From Tritrichomonas musculus (lineage: Eukaryota; Parabasalia; Tritrichomonadida; Tritrichomonadidae): a DNA stretch of 64,000 nucleotides. Each line of letters opens with the position of its first letter. Position 1 is the stretch's first letter. Both the position numbers and the translations under genes were made by a program. Below are positions 12,044 through 21,550 of the stretch, in pieces. Location of the stretch: contig JAPFFF010000053.1 of NCBI GenBank assembly GCA_039105265.1, forward strand, positions 434,001-498,000. The letters are read 5' to 3'. The notes under the pieces were generated by a model. The model was not told the DNA's origin. It worked only from the letters and a program-made list of their open reading frames with translations, and did no database searches.

Positions 12044-12328
12044 CAGTATAGTAAAAAAATATGAAATCGTCAAAAAATACTAAAAAAGTTGGAAAATACA
12101 CTTTTTCAAAGAAATAAGGCCAAATTTGCTTGGCTAATTCTTTTTATCGTCATTTGAAAAAATGGATTTTCGAACTTTTTCGTAAAATTCAAAAAGCTGG
12201 AAAAGCTACTTTTTCAAATGACGATAAAACAATATTTACTCAAAAAAATTGAGTGTTTATTATGAAAAAGCTTGTTTTCCAACTTTTTGAATAATATTTT
12301 TACGTTTTCATATTTTTTTACTATACTG
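12044..12328. mobile_element. TA-flanked MITE (Tc1/mariner-like ends)
   Basis: A 285-bp non-coding element with 23-bp perfect terminal inverted repeats (CAGTATAGTAAAAAAATATG...). It is flanked on both sides by TA (12042-12043 and 12329-12330), the target duplication typical of Tc1/mariner transposition. Internal inverted repeats, such as TTTTATCGTCATTTGAAAAA near 12145 and its complement near 12210, let the whole element fold on itself. It carries no open frame, so it would depend on a transposase elsewhere. It lies 60 bases upstream of the cyclase start and could affect that promoter. Confidence 0.8.
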
Positions 12329-12387
12329 TAATATATTTTCTATTCAAATTTTTAATCTAATAAATATTTTGATAATAGTTTTTTTAT

Positions 12388-14976
12388 ATGAATTATGTAC
12401 CAGGTTCATCAGTAATGCCCTTTAACGAAGAATCGCGCGCTTCAAGAATAACAGCTAGTATAGGACATACTGTTGACAGTGCACTTGAATCTTCAACTTC
12501 ATCAATTTTTGAAATTTTTTTTTTAATCTATGATGAACTTGGACGATGCATACCGCCTAATTCAATTTTAGTATTTATTCAAATTATTATTTCTTTTTAT
12601 CAATATTATATTGCTACTTTTTTCCCCTTTCTTCCTGGGAAATGGGATTTCAATGTTTTTCCGGATAAAGTATTGCGATATTTAACGTATCCAAATGATC
12701 TTGGCTTAGGTAATGAAGATATTTTACATCAAGGAATACCATGCTATTTTATTAATATATTCGATGCCTTATTATTTTTTTATTTTCTCTGGAATTTAAT
12801 TTATTATCATATGTATAAAATGTTTCCAAAATACAATGTATATATCACTCGATTTATATTAACATTAATAATCCCTATTATTCTTCCACCGACATGTTAT
12901 AATATAGGATTTTCTTTTAATTCAATTTTTGAAGATCGCTACTTCGATATAGAATTTTCAAATTCAACTAATATCAATGATACATCGGATTTTGATATCG
13001 TCTTACCTCAAGTCGATAATAAATACAGATCAGCATATATCGCATCCACATTTTTCAGCATTTTTCTATTTTTAATTTTACTATTTATATTTTACATTGA
13101 TATAATGTTTAGATCCTCCACCCCATATCTCGAAAATACGCCTCTTTCAATGTGGGATGGATTTCCAATTTTTCTTTCAATTTTTGGGAGCTGTGTTGTA
13201 AACCTTTCAACTCGATTAATCAACCGTTTTCCAAACTGGAGCGGTTATTTTTTAATAATATGCACAATTTTCTATAATTCATATATTTTATTCAAAATGC
13301 TATCGTTACCGATGATCAAACAATGGATGAACATTTTCATTTCACTTTTTGTGAGTGCTGGCATTTTTGCGTCACTTTTTCAATTATTTCCGATATCTTC
13401 ATTATATCGGCTTATCATTCCACTTGTCATTCTTGCTGCTCTTATTCCAGCCTTGATTTTTTTGCATCGTTTTTTGAAGAAGAAAGTCATGCAAATTGAC
13501 ATCACCAAAGATCACATCACCAAAGAATACCAAGCGCTCCGATATATTCGGATTCATGTTGCATTTAAAAGCGAAGAGTTTGTGTCATTTAAGTTCACTA
13601 AGCAGATGAATCATATCAACACAAATAAGATCATTTCACAAGTCGCGCAAGTCATTTCATTTTTCCCTTCAGAATCGCAAAATTTGACATTTTACATATC
13701 ACTTTTGACAAAGAATTCTACACTTTCATTTCACCAACGGTTTCTACTCTTTCAGCTGCGACAAGTCCACGTCCTCAGGCAGTCAAACACGTCGAAGCAA
13801 TTGAATGAAGATTTGGCCGACATTGCAAAAGTGACAAATCGCGCAATCAATTCATTTCAACAATTTTTGATTCGAATGATTGATGAGCGACAAGCCTTGA
13901 CAATTGACAGTCTGCGCATTCTTGCCAAAATCAATAGAAACACGAACACGATCTGTCATGAAGGTATGGCCAGATATCCTAACAATTCCAGGCTTCTCTT
14001 CATTTTCTCTAGATATCTGATTGAGTGTCAAACTGATTTCAAAGAAGGTGTATTTTTCTATCATGAAGGTCTAATGATTGAAAGAGGGAAAAGAGCAATA
14101 ATTGACCTTGCTTTTCAATCAATGGTGAATTTGTTCCCCGTTTATTTGTGGAAGAAAATATTGAATTATAAAGGTCAAAATATTCTCCATAGAAAGCATT
14201 CAAAATCGGGAAGTTCAATGTCTGTCGATTCCGTTACAAACGGTCGCTCAAACAAAATTTCTGAGTCTGATTTTGAATCTAATGAAAAAGTTGCATCCAA
14301 CGTAATGGAAAATCCAAAACTTCGGTTTGCTTTGAGAAAGTCTGTTAATAACATGCATTCAACTGGCATTTCAATGCTGACTTTTAGCACAATTTTTCGG
14401 TTTTTGTGTAGTTTCATTATTTGTGTTGTGATGCTTTATGTTGCTCCTGAATTTTTGAGAACAAGAAGTAATAATTTTAAAACTATCTCACAAATAAACG
14501 TCTTTAGGAAAACCCTTGATTTGTGCCTTTTTCGAACAGCGAAACTTTGGTCATTCAACTTGAATCTTGCGCCAAAAGAAGACAACATTTCCACTTTTTT
14601 GGGATCAACGATAACATTGAAAGATTACAACAACTTGACGTATGATCCTTATTTTGAGTTATTTACAAATGTTATTCATTCAATTAATGCCAGTGAAGAA
14701 CTTGGTAAATTGTTGATTGAAATTAAATATAAATCATTTGCTAATTTGTTTGATAAATCTGGTGAAATCGGCAATAAATCGCAAACTGATCTTCTTCATG
14801 TTAAAAACATATCTTTCTGCAATAATAGAAGACATAAAATATATCAATCAACAACATCTTTACGTTATTTTTCATTATATATATTAAATCAAGTTGTTCG
14901 TGTGAGTACTTTGAATAAAATTATTCGAATCCAGCTGACTGGAAGCATTCTGAAAGTGTTTGTGAAATTATTTTAA
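12388..14976 (+). CDS. Nucleotide cyclase, N-terminal membrane half (frame change before the catalytic half)
   Basis: This frame encodes 862 residues and contains about ten hydrophobic segments (for example around 45-65, 125-145, 150-170, 215-240, 255-350 and 675-695) separated by soluble stretches. Composition and arrangement match the N-terminal part of the very large trichomonad adenylate/guanylate cyclase proteins, which hold many membrane helices ahead of one C-terminal catalytic domain. It stops at 14974-14976, two bases before the next frame begins. That next frame continues the same kind of protein, and its reading frame is open back to about 14919. I infer one gene with a one-base frame change within 14919-14974. 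This could be a true mutation, a sequencing error, or a programmed shift. No trichomonad-type intron signals are visible at the junction. Confidence 0.7.
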   Translation: MNYVPGSSVMPFNEESRASRITASIGHTVDSALESSTSSIFEIFFLIYDELGRCIPPNSILVFIQIIISFYQYYIATFFPFLPGKWDFNVFPDKVLRYLTYPNDLGLGNEDILHQGIPCYFINIFDALLFFYFLWNLIYYHMYKMFPKYNVYITRFILTLIIPIILPPTCYNIGFSFNSIFEDRYFDIEFSNSTNINDTSDFDIVLPQVDNKYRSAYIASTFFSIFLFLILLFIFYIDIMFRSSTPYLENTPLSMWDGFPIFLSIFGSCVVNLSTRLINRFPNWSGYFLIICTIFYNSYILFKMLSLPMIKQWMNIFISLFVSAGIFASLFQLFPISSLYRLIIPLVILAALIPALIFLHRFLKKKVMQIDITKDHITKEYQALRYIRIHVAFKSEEFVSFKFTKQMNHINTNKIISQVAQVISFFPSESQNLTFYISLLTKNSTLSFHQRFLLFQLRQVHVLRQSNTSKQLNEDLADIAKVTNRAINSFQQFLIRMIDERQALTIDSLRILAKINRNTNTICHEGMARYPNNSRLLFIFSRYLIECQTDFKEGVFFYHEGLMIERGKRAIIDLAFQSMVNLFPVYLWKKILNYKGQNILHRKHSKSGSSMSVDSVTNGRSNKISESDFESNEKVASNVMENPKLRFALRKSVNNMHSTGISMLTFSTIFRFLCSFIICVVMLYVAPEFLRTRSNNFKTISQINVFRKTLDLCLFRTAKLWSFNLNLAPKEDNISTFLGSTITLKDYNNLTYDPYFELFTNVIHSINASEELGKLLIEIKYKSFANLFDKSGEIGNKSQTDLLHVKNISFCNNRRHKIYQSTTSLRYFSLYILNQVVRVSTLNKIIRIQLTGSILKVFVKLF

Positions 14977-14978
14977 AT

Positions 14979-17900
14979 ATGCATAACATTGTAACTGTTT
15001 TGATGGAACAATCAAATGTTTTAGTTACTCGTGAGAAAAGTTTTTCTAAAACTGTTGAAAATAATCTTATAATTGTTTGTTCAATTGTTTTTCCTTTTGT
15101 TTTTCTCTTCTCTATCATTTCTTTCTTTGTTAGTTATTGGAAAATGAACTCTGAATTTCAGCAAATTTTTGATGTTTTGAATTTGCTTCCTATTAAAATA
15201 TATAAAGAAGCAAGTATGCCAATTGTTATCTTTCCAATTGATACAGAGCAAACTGTTGATAGTGTCACAACAAGTGAACATAAAGGATGCCAAAAAATTC
15301 TTTTGATTATTCCTGCACTTGTTGGTTCAATTCTTATTGCTGGCGAATTAGTTAGCATTTTCTTCCTCTTTACAAATGTCAATCATCAATTTAATACATT
15401 AGTAAGGTGGCTTGAAGTTGGATCGCTTCGAACACCTTTAGTTATTGAAATTGTAACGCATTGTATTTTGGCTGGTATTTACGGTTATCTTGGGACAACC
15501 AATTATACATCACATGAGCATCATTTAAGATTGCTTTCTAATTATTCAAAAGAACTCATTTTGACGCATAAATCATTGATTTATAAGACAGATGAAACTG
15601 ATGCTTGTTATGGATTCAATAAAGAATTAGATGATCTTCATTTCACTAATTCTTGTGTTTTAAATTTGAAAGGAGATTCACTTCGTATAGATTATAAATG
15701 CCAATCAATTGACCAACAGATTGTCACTTTTCATAAACTTGCAACTGATCTTTATTTCACAATGATCAATGCAAAGAGAAATTCAATAATGACTTCTGAA
15801 GGCTTTGATGATTCTTTCCGAAATATCTTGAATGATTATGAAGCTATAAATCTTCATTTTCTAGGAATTACTTATTTGTTTCCAAAGCTTGAAAGAGCTC
15901 AAGATATTCTTAGTGAAGGAATTGATTTGCAAATTAATCATCTGAAGCAATATTCACAAATTATTACATTGTTGGTTTTAGCTTGTGAATTTGTTATTTT
16001 TATTTTGGAAATTATTGTTTTAAGTAATTTAAAGGAAGAATATAATATTGTTCGTATTTTGATTGCACGTTTGCCACCAATTTCTGTTGTGAGCAATAAG
16101 TCGCTTGTTGAATTGATAACAGGTCAAATGAATAAAAATAAATCATTAAAGAATTCGCCTAAAAGAGTTTATCTTAGAAATTGTTCAAATTCAATTGTTA
16201 TCTTTAATAAAGAATTTAAAATTCAATTGTCTAATGCAGCTGCCTCTAAATTGTTTGGATTTACAAAAGAACAGCTTTATCAGTCTGATATTGCAATGAT
16301 AATTTATGGCGATGATTATTTGATGATTAAAGATAAATGCAACAAGTATCTCAAACAAAAAGAAAATTATAATTTTGAATCAGATGAAAAGAAAAAGAAT
16401 ATTTCTTTTGATGATGATGCTTTGGCTTCTTTATTAGACTCAAATGATGAAATTAATTTGGATATGAATAGTAAAGTTAATTTGCCTAACGAAAGCATCG
16501 ATCTTTATAACGATCCTTTCAAAACGAAAATCATTGGAATGAAAGACGATGGAAATAAAAACATTTTATCTGCAACTCTTACTTATTTGCCTGATGATGT
16601 GTTTGCATTGATAATGAGAGATGAAACAACAATCTTTGTTAATGAAGAGGAAATTAAACAGGCAAAGAATAAGTCTAATGATATTATAAATCAGGTGTTG
16701 CCCGCTCAAATTGCTCAAAGGGAAAATTTAAAGCAAAATATCTCTTTCTCTGTGAAATATGTGTCCGTGATTGTAATGAAAGTGATCAATTTTAATGATT
16801 CAATTCCTCATATATCAAGCGTTCAGGCAATCAGAAGCATGTCGGAGTTATTCACTACATTTGACACTCAAATTGAAAATTATCCAAGTTTGACAAAAAC
16901 ATGCGTAATATCAGACACTTATCAAGCTGTTGCTGGTCTTTTCGACTTGGGTTCAATTAAGGAAAATCATGAAAAAGATGAAAGAAACGATAAAAATTTG
17001 AATGAAACCGAAACCGCCCAAACCGCAGAAAGTCATTCAAATGAAATTAATAACAATGATAATACAAATAACAATTATAATTCAAATAACAATAATTATG
17101 CAAATAACAATGATAATGCAAATAACAATAATGATGCAAATAACAATAACGATGCAAATAACAATGATAATGCAAATAACAATAATAATGCAAATAACAA
17201 TAATGATGCAAATAACAATAACGATGCAAATAACAATGATAATGCAAATAACAATAATAATGCAAATAACAATAATGATGCAAATAACAATAATAATGCA
17301 AATAACAATGATAATGCAAATAACAATGATAATGCAAATAACAATGATAATGCAAATAACAATGATAATGCAAATAACAATGATAATGCAAATAACAATG
17401 ATAATGCAAATAACAATAATAATGCAAATAACAATGATAATGATGCAAATAACAATAATAATGATGCAAATAACAATAATATAAATATCAATACAAATTA
17501 CAATTTAAATAGTAATGACAATCTAAATAATAATTTTAATATAAATAATGCTTTTAATAATATTATAATATCTCAGAAATCGCGCTTCATTTCGGGCCCA
17601 CCTAGTCTATACGAAGGGAACTCTCTAGCCAAGGAGAGGCTAGAAAAGATCATCAACTTGATTCTTGATTCGATTTACTTTTGTTTCACGTGCATCAAAG
17701 CAAATGAGTGCTACAACTCAGCAACAGGGAGCAACTTTGTCATTGGAGTTGGAATCAATTTTGGCGGTCCAGTTACAGCTGGCACTCACGGCGATGAAAA
17801 CATGCAATTTGACGTTGTTGGCGAAGCAGTGAAGACAAGCCAATACATTTGCAATGCTTCTGAAGCAGGAACAATTTTGATAACGAGCGAGATGTATCAA

Positions 17901-18143
17901 TTAATATGCAACTGTGACGAAGTAAAGAAAAATTTCATCTTTGAAAGATATAAAAAAGTCGATTTGCTTCATTCGAAAAAAGTGCAGACTTATGTTGTAA
18001 GGCCAACAGAGGCATTTAAGCAAGAAGCAGAGTTGGATGACACTTACAATCAGCCACAGATTGAAGAAGAGGAAGAAGATAAAAGCGAGCATATGATTTC
18101 AGAGGTGCCGTTGGAGCAGCAAATGCAGAAGCCTGAAGATTAA
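14979..18143 (+). CDS. Nucleotide cyclase, C-terminal half with PAS and class III cyclase domain
   Basis: The visible frame has 1054 residues. Hydrophobic segments lie near 27-52, 105-128, 150-170 and 325-348. A PAS domain is at about 390-470 (SIVIFNKEFKIQLSNAAASK). A class III cyclase domain starts at about 588 (SFSVKYVSVIVMKVINF), passes KTCVISDTYQAVAGLF near 645 and resumes at about 905 with FVIGVGINFGGPVTAGTHG and FDVVGEAVKTSQY. Between these core blocks is an asparagine-rich insert of about 200 residues built on an 18-bp repeat (separate entry). The product would make cAMP or cGMP at a membrane; which one is not decided by what I can see. A glutamate-rich tail closes the protein. The initial ATG may not be a real start, because the frame probably continues the preceding one. 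Confidence 0.75.
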   Translation: MHNIVTVLMEQSNVLVTREKSFSKTVENNLIIVCSIVFPFVFLFSIISFFVSYWKMNSEFQQIFDVLNLLPIKIYKEASMPIVIFPIDTEQTVDSVTTSEHKGCQKILLIIPALVGSILIAGELVSIFFLFTNVNHQFNTLVRWLEVGSLRTPLVIEIVTHCILAGIYGYLGTTNYTSHEHHLRLLSNYSKELILTHKSLIYKTDETDACYGFNKELDDLHFTNSCVLNLKGDSLRIDYKCQSIDQQIVTFHKLATDLYFTMINAKRNSIMTSEGFDDSFRNILNDYEAINLHFLGITYLFPKLERAQDILSEGIDLQINHLKQYSQIITLLVLACEFVIFILEIIVLSNLKEEYNIVRILIARLPPISVVSNKSLVELITGQMNKNKSLKNSPKRVYLRNCSNSIVIFNKEFKIQLSNAAASKLFGFTKEQLYQSDIAMIIYGDDYLMIKDKCNKYLKQKENYNFESDEKKKNISFDDDALASLLDSNDEINLDMNSKVNLPNESIDLYNDPFKTKIIGMKDDGNKNILSATLTYLPDDVFALIMRDETTIFVNEEEIKQAKNKSNDIINQVLPAQIAQRENLKQNISFSVKYVSVIVMKVINFNDSIPHISSVQAIRSMSELFTTFDTQIENYPSLTKTCVISDTYQAVAGLFDLGSIKENHEKDERNDKNLNETETAQTAESHSNEINNNDNTNNNYNSNNNNYANNNDNANNNNDANNNNDANNNDNANNNNNANNNNDANNNNDANNNDNANNNNNANNNNDANNNNNANNNDNANNNDNANNNDNANNNDNANNNDNANNNDNANNNNNANNNDNDANNNNNDANNNNININTNYNLNSNDNLNNNFNINNAFNNIIISQKSRFISGPPSLYEGNSLAKERLEKIINLILDSIYFCFTCIKANECYNSATGSNFVIGVGINFGGPVTAGTHGDENMQFDVVGEAVKTSQYICNASEAGTILITSEMYQLICNCDEVKKNFIFERYKKVDLLHSKKVQTYVVRPTEAFKQEAELDDTYNQPQIEEEEEDKSEHMISEVPLEQQMQKPED
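17100..17480 (+). repeat. 18-bp coding minisatellite (Asn-rich) inside the cyclase domain
   Basis: About twenty units of GCAAATAACAATGATAAT and close variants encode Ala-Asn-Asn-Asn-Asp/Asn-Asn. Two units near the 3' end are 21 bases long. All length changes are multiples of three, so the frame is kept. The repeats also produce long but meaningless open frames in the other frames and on the opposite strand. Confidence 0.95.
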
Positions 18144-18728
18144 TTTTTCTATTTTTTTTATTTTTGTAAAATATTTATGTATACATTGTTTTTTATTAAT
18201 AAAAATAAATTTATATAGACCAAATTTATCAATTTATAAATAAAAAAAACAGTATAAATTGGGTGTTCGATAATTAGAATTTCAATAAATTACCACTAAA
18301 TTTTAACTTTAAATATGCCAATAAAATATTTACATTATGAGTAAAATTTTATGCCCCTGGTGCATCAGTTATCTAATCTCTACTCTGCCAACAAAACTTT
18401 TCAATGATTTGCGGGAGAAGCATTTAAAAAGAATTAAATGGCACAATCATATTGTTTTTCATGTCTAGAATGTTTCCTTCTATCTCTTGTTGTTTTAAGT
18501 TGAAATCCTCTGCCTTTTCTTGATTTCCTTCTCTAATGTGTTTATCTTCAAATGTTTGTTTTGTTTAATTATGGTATTGAAATGAGAACTATCTAAACTT
18601 ACTTTTGCTTTAATGCTGAAAATAATTGACCAATATATCGCATAATGAAGTCTTCTCCCATATTTTTGATGATTTTGATCAAAAGCAATCCATAAAAAGA
18701 GGCGGCATTCATATAAAAAGAGCAGATA
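18144..18728. other. Spacer between cyclase and sirtuin 3' ends
   Basis: Non-coding DNA between two convergent genes. Nothing beyond AT-rich sequence is recognised before the small inverted-repeat element at 18729. Confidence 0.6.
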
Positions 18729-18837
18729 AACTGGTACGCAAATTTTAAACTTTTCAATTTTGAGAACACTATTTAAAACTCAAAAGAAATTTCAATGATA
18801 TAAACTTTTTGAAAAGTTCGAATTTTGCGTACCAGTT
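18729..18837. mobile_element. Small TA-flanked inverted-repeat element (MITE)
   Basis: A 109-bp element with roughly 30-bp terminal inverted repeats: AACTGGTACGCAAATTTTAA at the left, and the right end reads AACTGGTACGCAAAATTCGA on the minus strand. TA flanks both ends (18727-18728, 18838-18839). It has no coding capacity. The ends differ from those of the 12044 element, so it belongs to another family. It sits 53 bases beyond the sirtuin stop codon. Confidence 0.7.
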
Positions 18838-18890
18838 TAGTTGTATTGTATTTATAAATAAAATTTAAATAATAATGATAAAATTCATAT

Positions 18891-19871
18891 TTATTCATGA
18901 TCCTGATTTTCTTTCGCTATCAGTTGAGCCAAAGGATGCTCTGAATAGTCTGTTGCCTTTTTGAGCTCCTCAAGTTCGTCACTCCAGCCGAGTCTGCTGA
19001 TCAATTCGAGGCAGTTTTCTTGCAGGTCTCCTCCGATGAAGGAGTCACGATTTTCAAAATCGAAGATTCCCGTATAATTTACCAATCCAAGGGTGCAAGC
19101 GGTTTTGACACCGTCCCACAATTCCTTCATTTTGCCACCTTTTTCCTTCACTTTTTCTTTGTTTATCAAAAAGCAAGGAACGTCACTTTTCAGGTGACGA
19201 GGAAGGTCGCAGACGGGGTCAACTTGCAAAGACGACCCGCAGACAATCAGAAGGTCACACTGAGGAAAATCTGTCCTATACTTTGAAAAAGTGGCAGGTA
19301 AACGTTCTCCAAAGAAAACGACATCGGGCTTCACGTGCTCTTTTTGGCAAAAAGGGCACTTTGGAACGACGGCCTTCGTGTAATCATCCAAGTTTTGGGC
19401 AATGTTGGGCTGTATGGCATTGATGCAGTAACCTATCGATACTTCCTTCCCGCAGTCGAGGCAGTGGCAGGGGGAAAGGACGCCGTGGCAATTTATTAGT
19501 TTATCGGGCGACAGGCCGGCAACTATCTCGAGATCGTCAATGTTTTGGGTATAGCTGCGAAGTAGGATTCCATGGCGCTCTAGTAAGGTTAGAAAATAAT
19601 GAAACGTCGTTGGTCTGGGCCAATCTGATCTTGGCCATAATCGGCCAAAAATCCACCAAAATGGTCTGGGATCACGAAGAAATGTGCCCATTTCAAAAAC
19701 AAAGGTTGGAGATCGCATTTTTAAATGTTTCATCGACTGTAAAGATGCATATAAGCCAATAGAGGGTGAACGAAAATCTGGAATTCCTGCTGCAACTGAA
19801 ACACCTGCACCCGTTAATACAATTATTTTCTTTTTTTCACCACTTTTTATAAAATCAACTAGTCTATCCAT
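18891..19871 (-). CDS. Sir2-family NAD-dependent protein deacylase (sirtuin)
   Basis: A complete 326-residue protein. The NAD-binding signature GAGVSVAAGIPDFR is at 21-34, YTQNIDDLE with the Q-N-x-D catalytic set is at 107-115, and the catalytic histidine is in NCHG (H129). Zinc cysteines are CLDC (137/140) and CPFC (172/175), with further NAD contacts in CGSSLQVDP (211-219). Sirtuins remove acyl groups from lysines, commonly on histones, while consuming NAD. Length and order fit a compact single-domain class I-like sirtuin. There is no clear targeting signal, so nuclear or cytosolic action cannot be chosen. It converges on the cyclase gene. Open frames on the opposite strand are shadows. Confidence 0.95.
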   Translation of the reverse strand: MDRLVDFIKSGEKKKIIVLTGAGVSVAAGIPDFRSPSIGLYASLQSMKHLKMRSPTFVFEMGTFLRDPRPFWWIFGRLWPRSDWPRPTTFHYFLTLLERHGILLRSYTQNIDDLEIVAGLSPDKLINCHGVLSPCHCLDCGKEVSIGYCINAIQPNIAQNLDDYTKAVVPKCPFCQKEHVKPDVVFFGERLPATFSKYRTDFPQCDLLIVCGSSLQVDPVCDLPRHLKSDVPCFLINKEKVKEKGGKMKELWDGVKTACTLGLVNYTGIFDFENRDSFIGGDLQENCLELISRLGWSDELEELKKATDYSEHPLAQLIAKENQDHE

Positions 19872-20445
19872 AATTTTTATTTAAAGATGAATAATATTAA
19901 GAAAAAGTTTATTTAATGGCCATATATCAATTTAATTTATTATTCATCATTATTTTCAAAATATAATCTAATTATTTATTAATCTAATTAAAAATCATTA
20001 AACTTATTAATAGTTTAAAAAAGGTATAGAAAATTGGAATATGCTAAGCAAGGCAGCATATATTAATAAAGATAAATAATAATTGTATTTGACTTTTTTT
20101 TGGGTGGTTGAATGGTTGATTTAAATATCATACATAAAAAATGCACTCAGAAAAAGTTCATCTTATCAAAAAGTTCATGATTATTTTTTGAGAGGGCTAA
20201 GAAATTTCCGGACTTTTTGAATGCCAATAAAAACCGCTATGAAAGGTGATTTTAATTGACCATCTTGAAAGTTGAATTATAGAAAAACCGCGGTTTTCCA
20301 TTATTTTATTTACCTATTACCAAGAGCGAATCTTGGTTTACTTGCTGATTCGAAACAGCGATCTGTCATTGATGTATATTGATGCAGATTGAGGTAAATG
20401 TTGGTTTCACACAGATCAGTATGAAATCTATATCAAATTTTCCTC
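19872..20445. other. Spacer upstream of the sirtuin
   Basis: No gene seen. The part from about 20220 onward is less AT-rich and adjoins the tandem duplication that follows, so it may belong to the same decayed sequence. Confidence 0.5.
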
Positions 20446-20690
20446 CAATAACAGCATCTAGCTCTTGTGATGCTCCCGATTGCATGGTTCCATACTCCTG
20501 ATCAGCATGCTAACCAATACGAGCTACTTTGCGTATGCTCGCATGAAATCAAGAACAGCATTTCAGACAATAACAGCATCTAGCTCTTGTGATGCTCCCG
20601 ATTGCATGGTTCCATACTCCTGATCAGCATGCTAACCAATACGAGCTACTTTGCGCATGCTCGCATGAAATCAAGAACAGCATTTCAGAA
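20446..20690. repeat. Two-copy 122-bp tandem duplication
   Basis: The block starting CAATAACAGCATCTAGCTCT at 20446 is repeated directly at 20568. The copies differ by about one base (GCGTATGC versus GCGCATGC), so the duplication is recent. It is GC-richer than its surroundings, and no continuous frame runs through it. Confidence 0.9.
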
Positions 20691-20812
20691 AATATATTAA
20701 TAAATCTTTATTTTTGCATAATATTTTCCACTTTTTTTAATAATTAAAAGCATTTTAAAACTTAATTCATTCATTCAGCTTCTTTCAAATCATTTAATTA
20801 ATTTGAAATTAA

Positions 20813-21247
20813 TTGATTTATTTTAAATTCTTTCATTTCTTCTCATTCAATTTCATTCAGATGAATTCATTTGAATTCTTTCATTTCTTCTCATTCAATT
20901 TCATTCAGATGAATTCATTTGAATTCTTACATTTCTTCTCATTCAATTTCATTCAGATGAATTCATTTGAATTCTTTCATTTCTTCTCATTCAATTTCAT
21001 TCAGATGAATTCATTTGAATTCTTTCATTTCTTCTCATTCAATTTCATTCAGATGAATTCATTTGAATTCTTTCATTTCTTCTCATTCAATTTCATTCAG
21101 ATGAATTCATTTGAATTCTTTCATTTCTTCTCATTCAATTTCATTCAGATGAATTCATTTGAATTCTTTCATTTCTTCTCATTCAATTTCATTCAGATGA
21201 ATTCATTTGAATTCTTACATTTCTTCTCATTCAATTTCATTCAGATG
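20813..21247 (+). repeat. 48-bp minisatellite repeating an Inr-like motif and an ATG
   Basis: Nine units of 48 bp, the first degenerate, each ending in TTTCATTCAGATGAATTCA. Each unit therefore carries an Inr-like TCATT eight bases before an ATG, with in-frame ATGs at 20861, 20909 and so on to 21245. Read as protein it gives a phenylalanine-rich 16-residue repeat (FEFFHFFSFNFIQMNS) that does not look like a real domain. I prefer to read it as a multiplied promoter/start cassette in front of the unique gene at 21245. Confidence 0.85.
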
Positions 21248-21508
21248 AATTCCACTACATTTGATGGTGCACCTGTAGAAGATGGTGAATATTTGTTAAT
21301 TTGGACAGATAGGAGTCAAAAACAACATTATGTTAGATTAATAACTTATAACCATTGTGCTGGCGATAATGAATTGTATATGGATGAAATTTATGGCAAA
21401 GAAAATACAATTACCTATATCGGTTATGACATGCTTGTTGAAGACATAACACTTGATTTAGATGATAGATATGAATCAACATTTGATGCAATATATAGAA
21501 AGAAATAA
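21245..21508 (+). CDS. Small acidic protein of unknown function
   Basis: I place the start at the last in-frame ATG (21245), giving 87 residues (MNSTTFDGAPVEDGEYLLIW...). The same frame continues upstream through the minisatellite, and starts at each of eight earlier repeat ATGs are possible, giving up to 216 residues. The unique part is acidic and rich in predicted beta strands (GEYLLIWTDRS, HYVRLITYN, ITYIGYDM), with no membrane segment. I do not recognise a family. A Polinton-like terminus lies about 100 bases downstream in the orientation that would put this gene inside that element, so it may be a gene of a decayed element and not of the host. Confidence 0.5.
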   Translation: MNSTTFDGAPVEDGEYLLIWTDRSQKQHYVRLITYNHCAGDNELYMDEIYGKENTITYIGYDMLVEDITLDLDDRYESTFDAIYRKK

Positions 21509-21550
21509 GAATAAATTATCTATCATATATTTTTTTGCTTATAACTATCC

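Noticed and set aside
17002-17491. Long open frames in other frames and on the opposite strand of the Asn-rich repeat
   Set aside because: They arise because an 18-bp unit without stops in any frame is repeated; the translated repeats are meaningless.
19020-19286. Antisense gene within the sirtuin
   Set aside because: It is the complement of well-conserved sirtuin codons and has no independent support.
20813-21247. CRISPR-like array
   Set aside because: The 48-bp units are contiguous, with no unique spacers, in a eukaryotic genome. It is a minisatellite.
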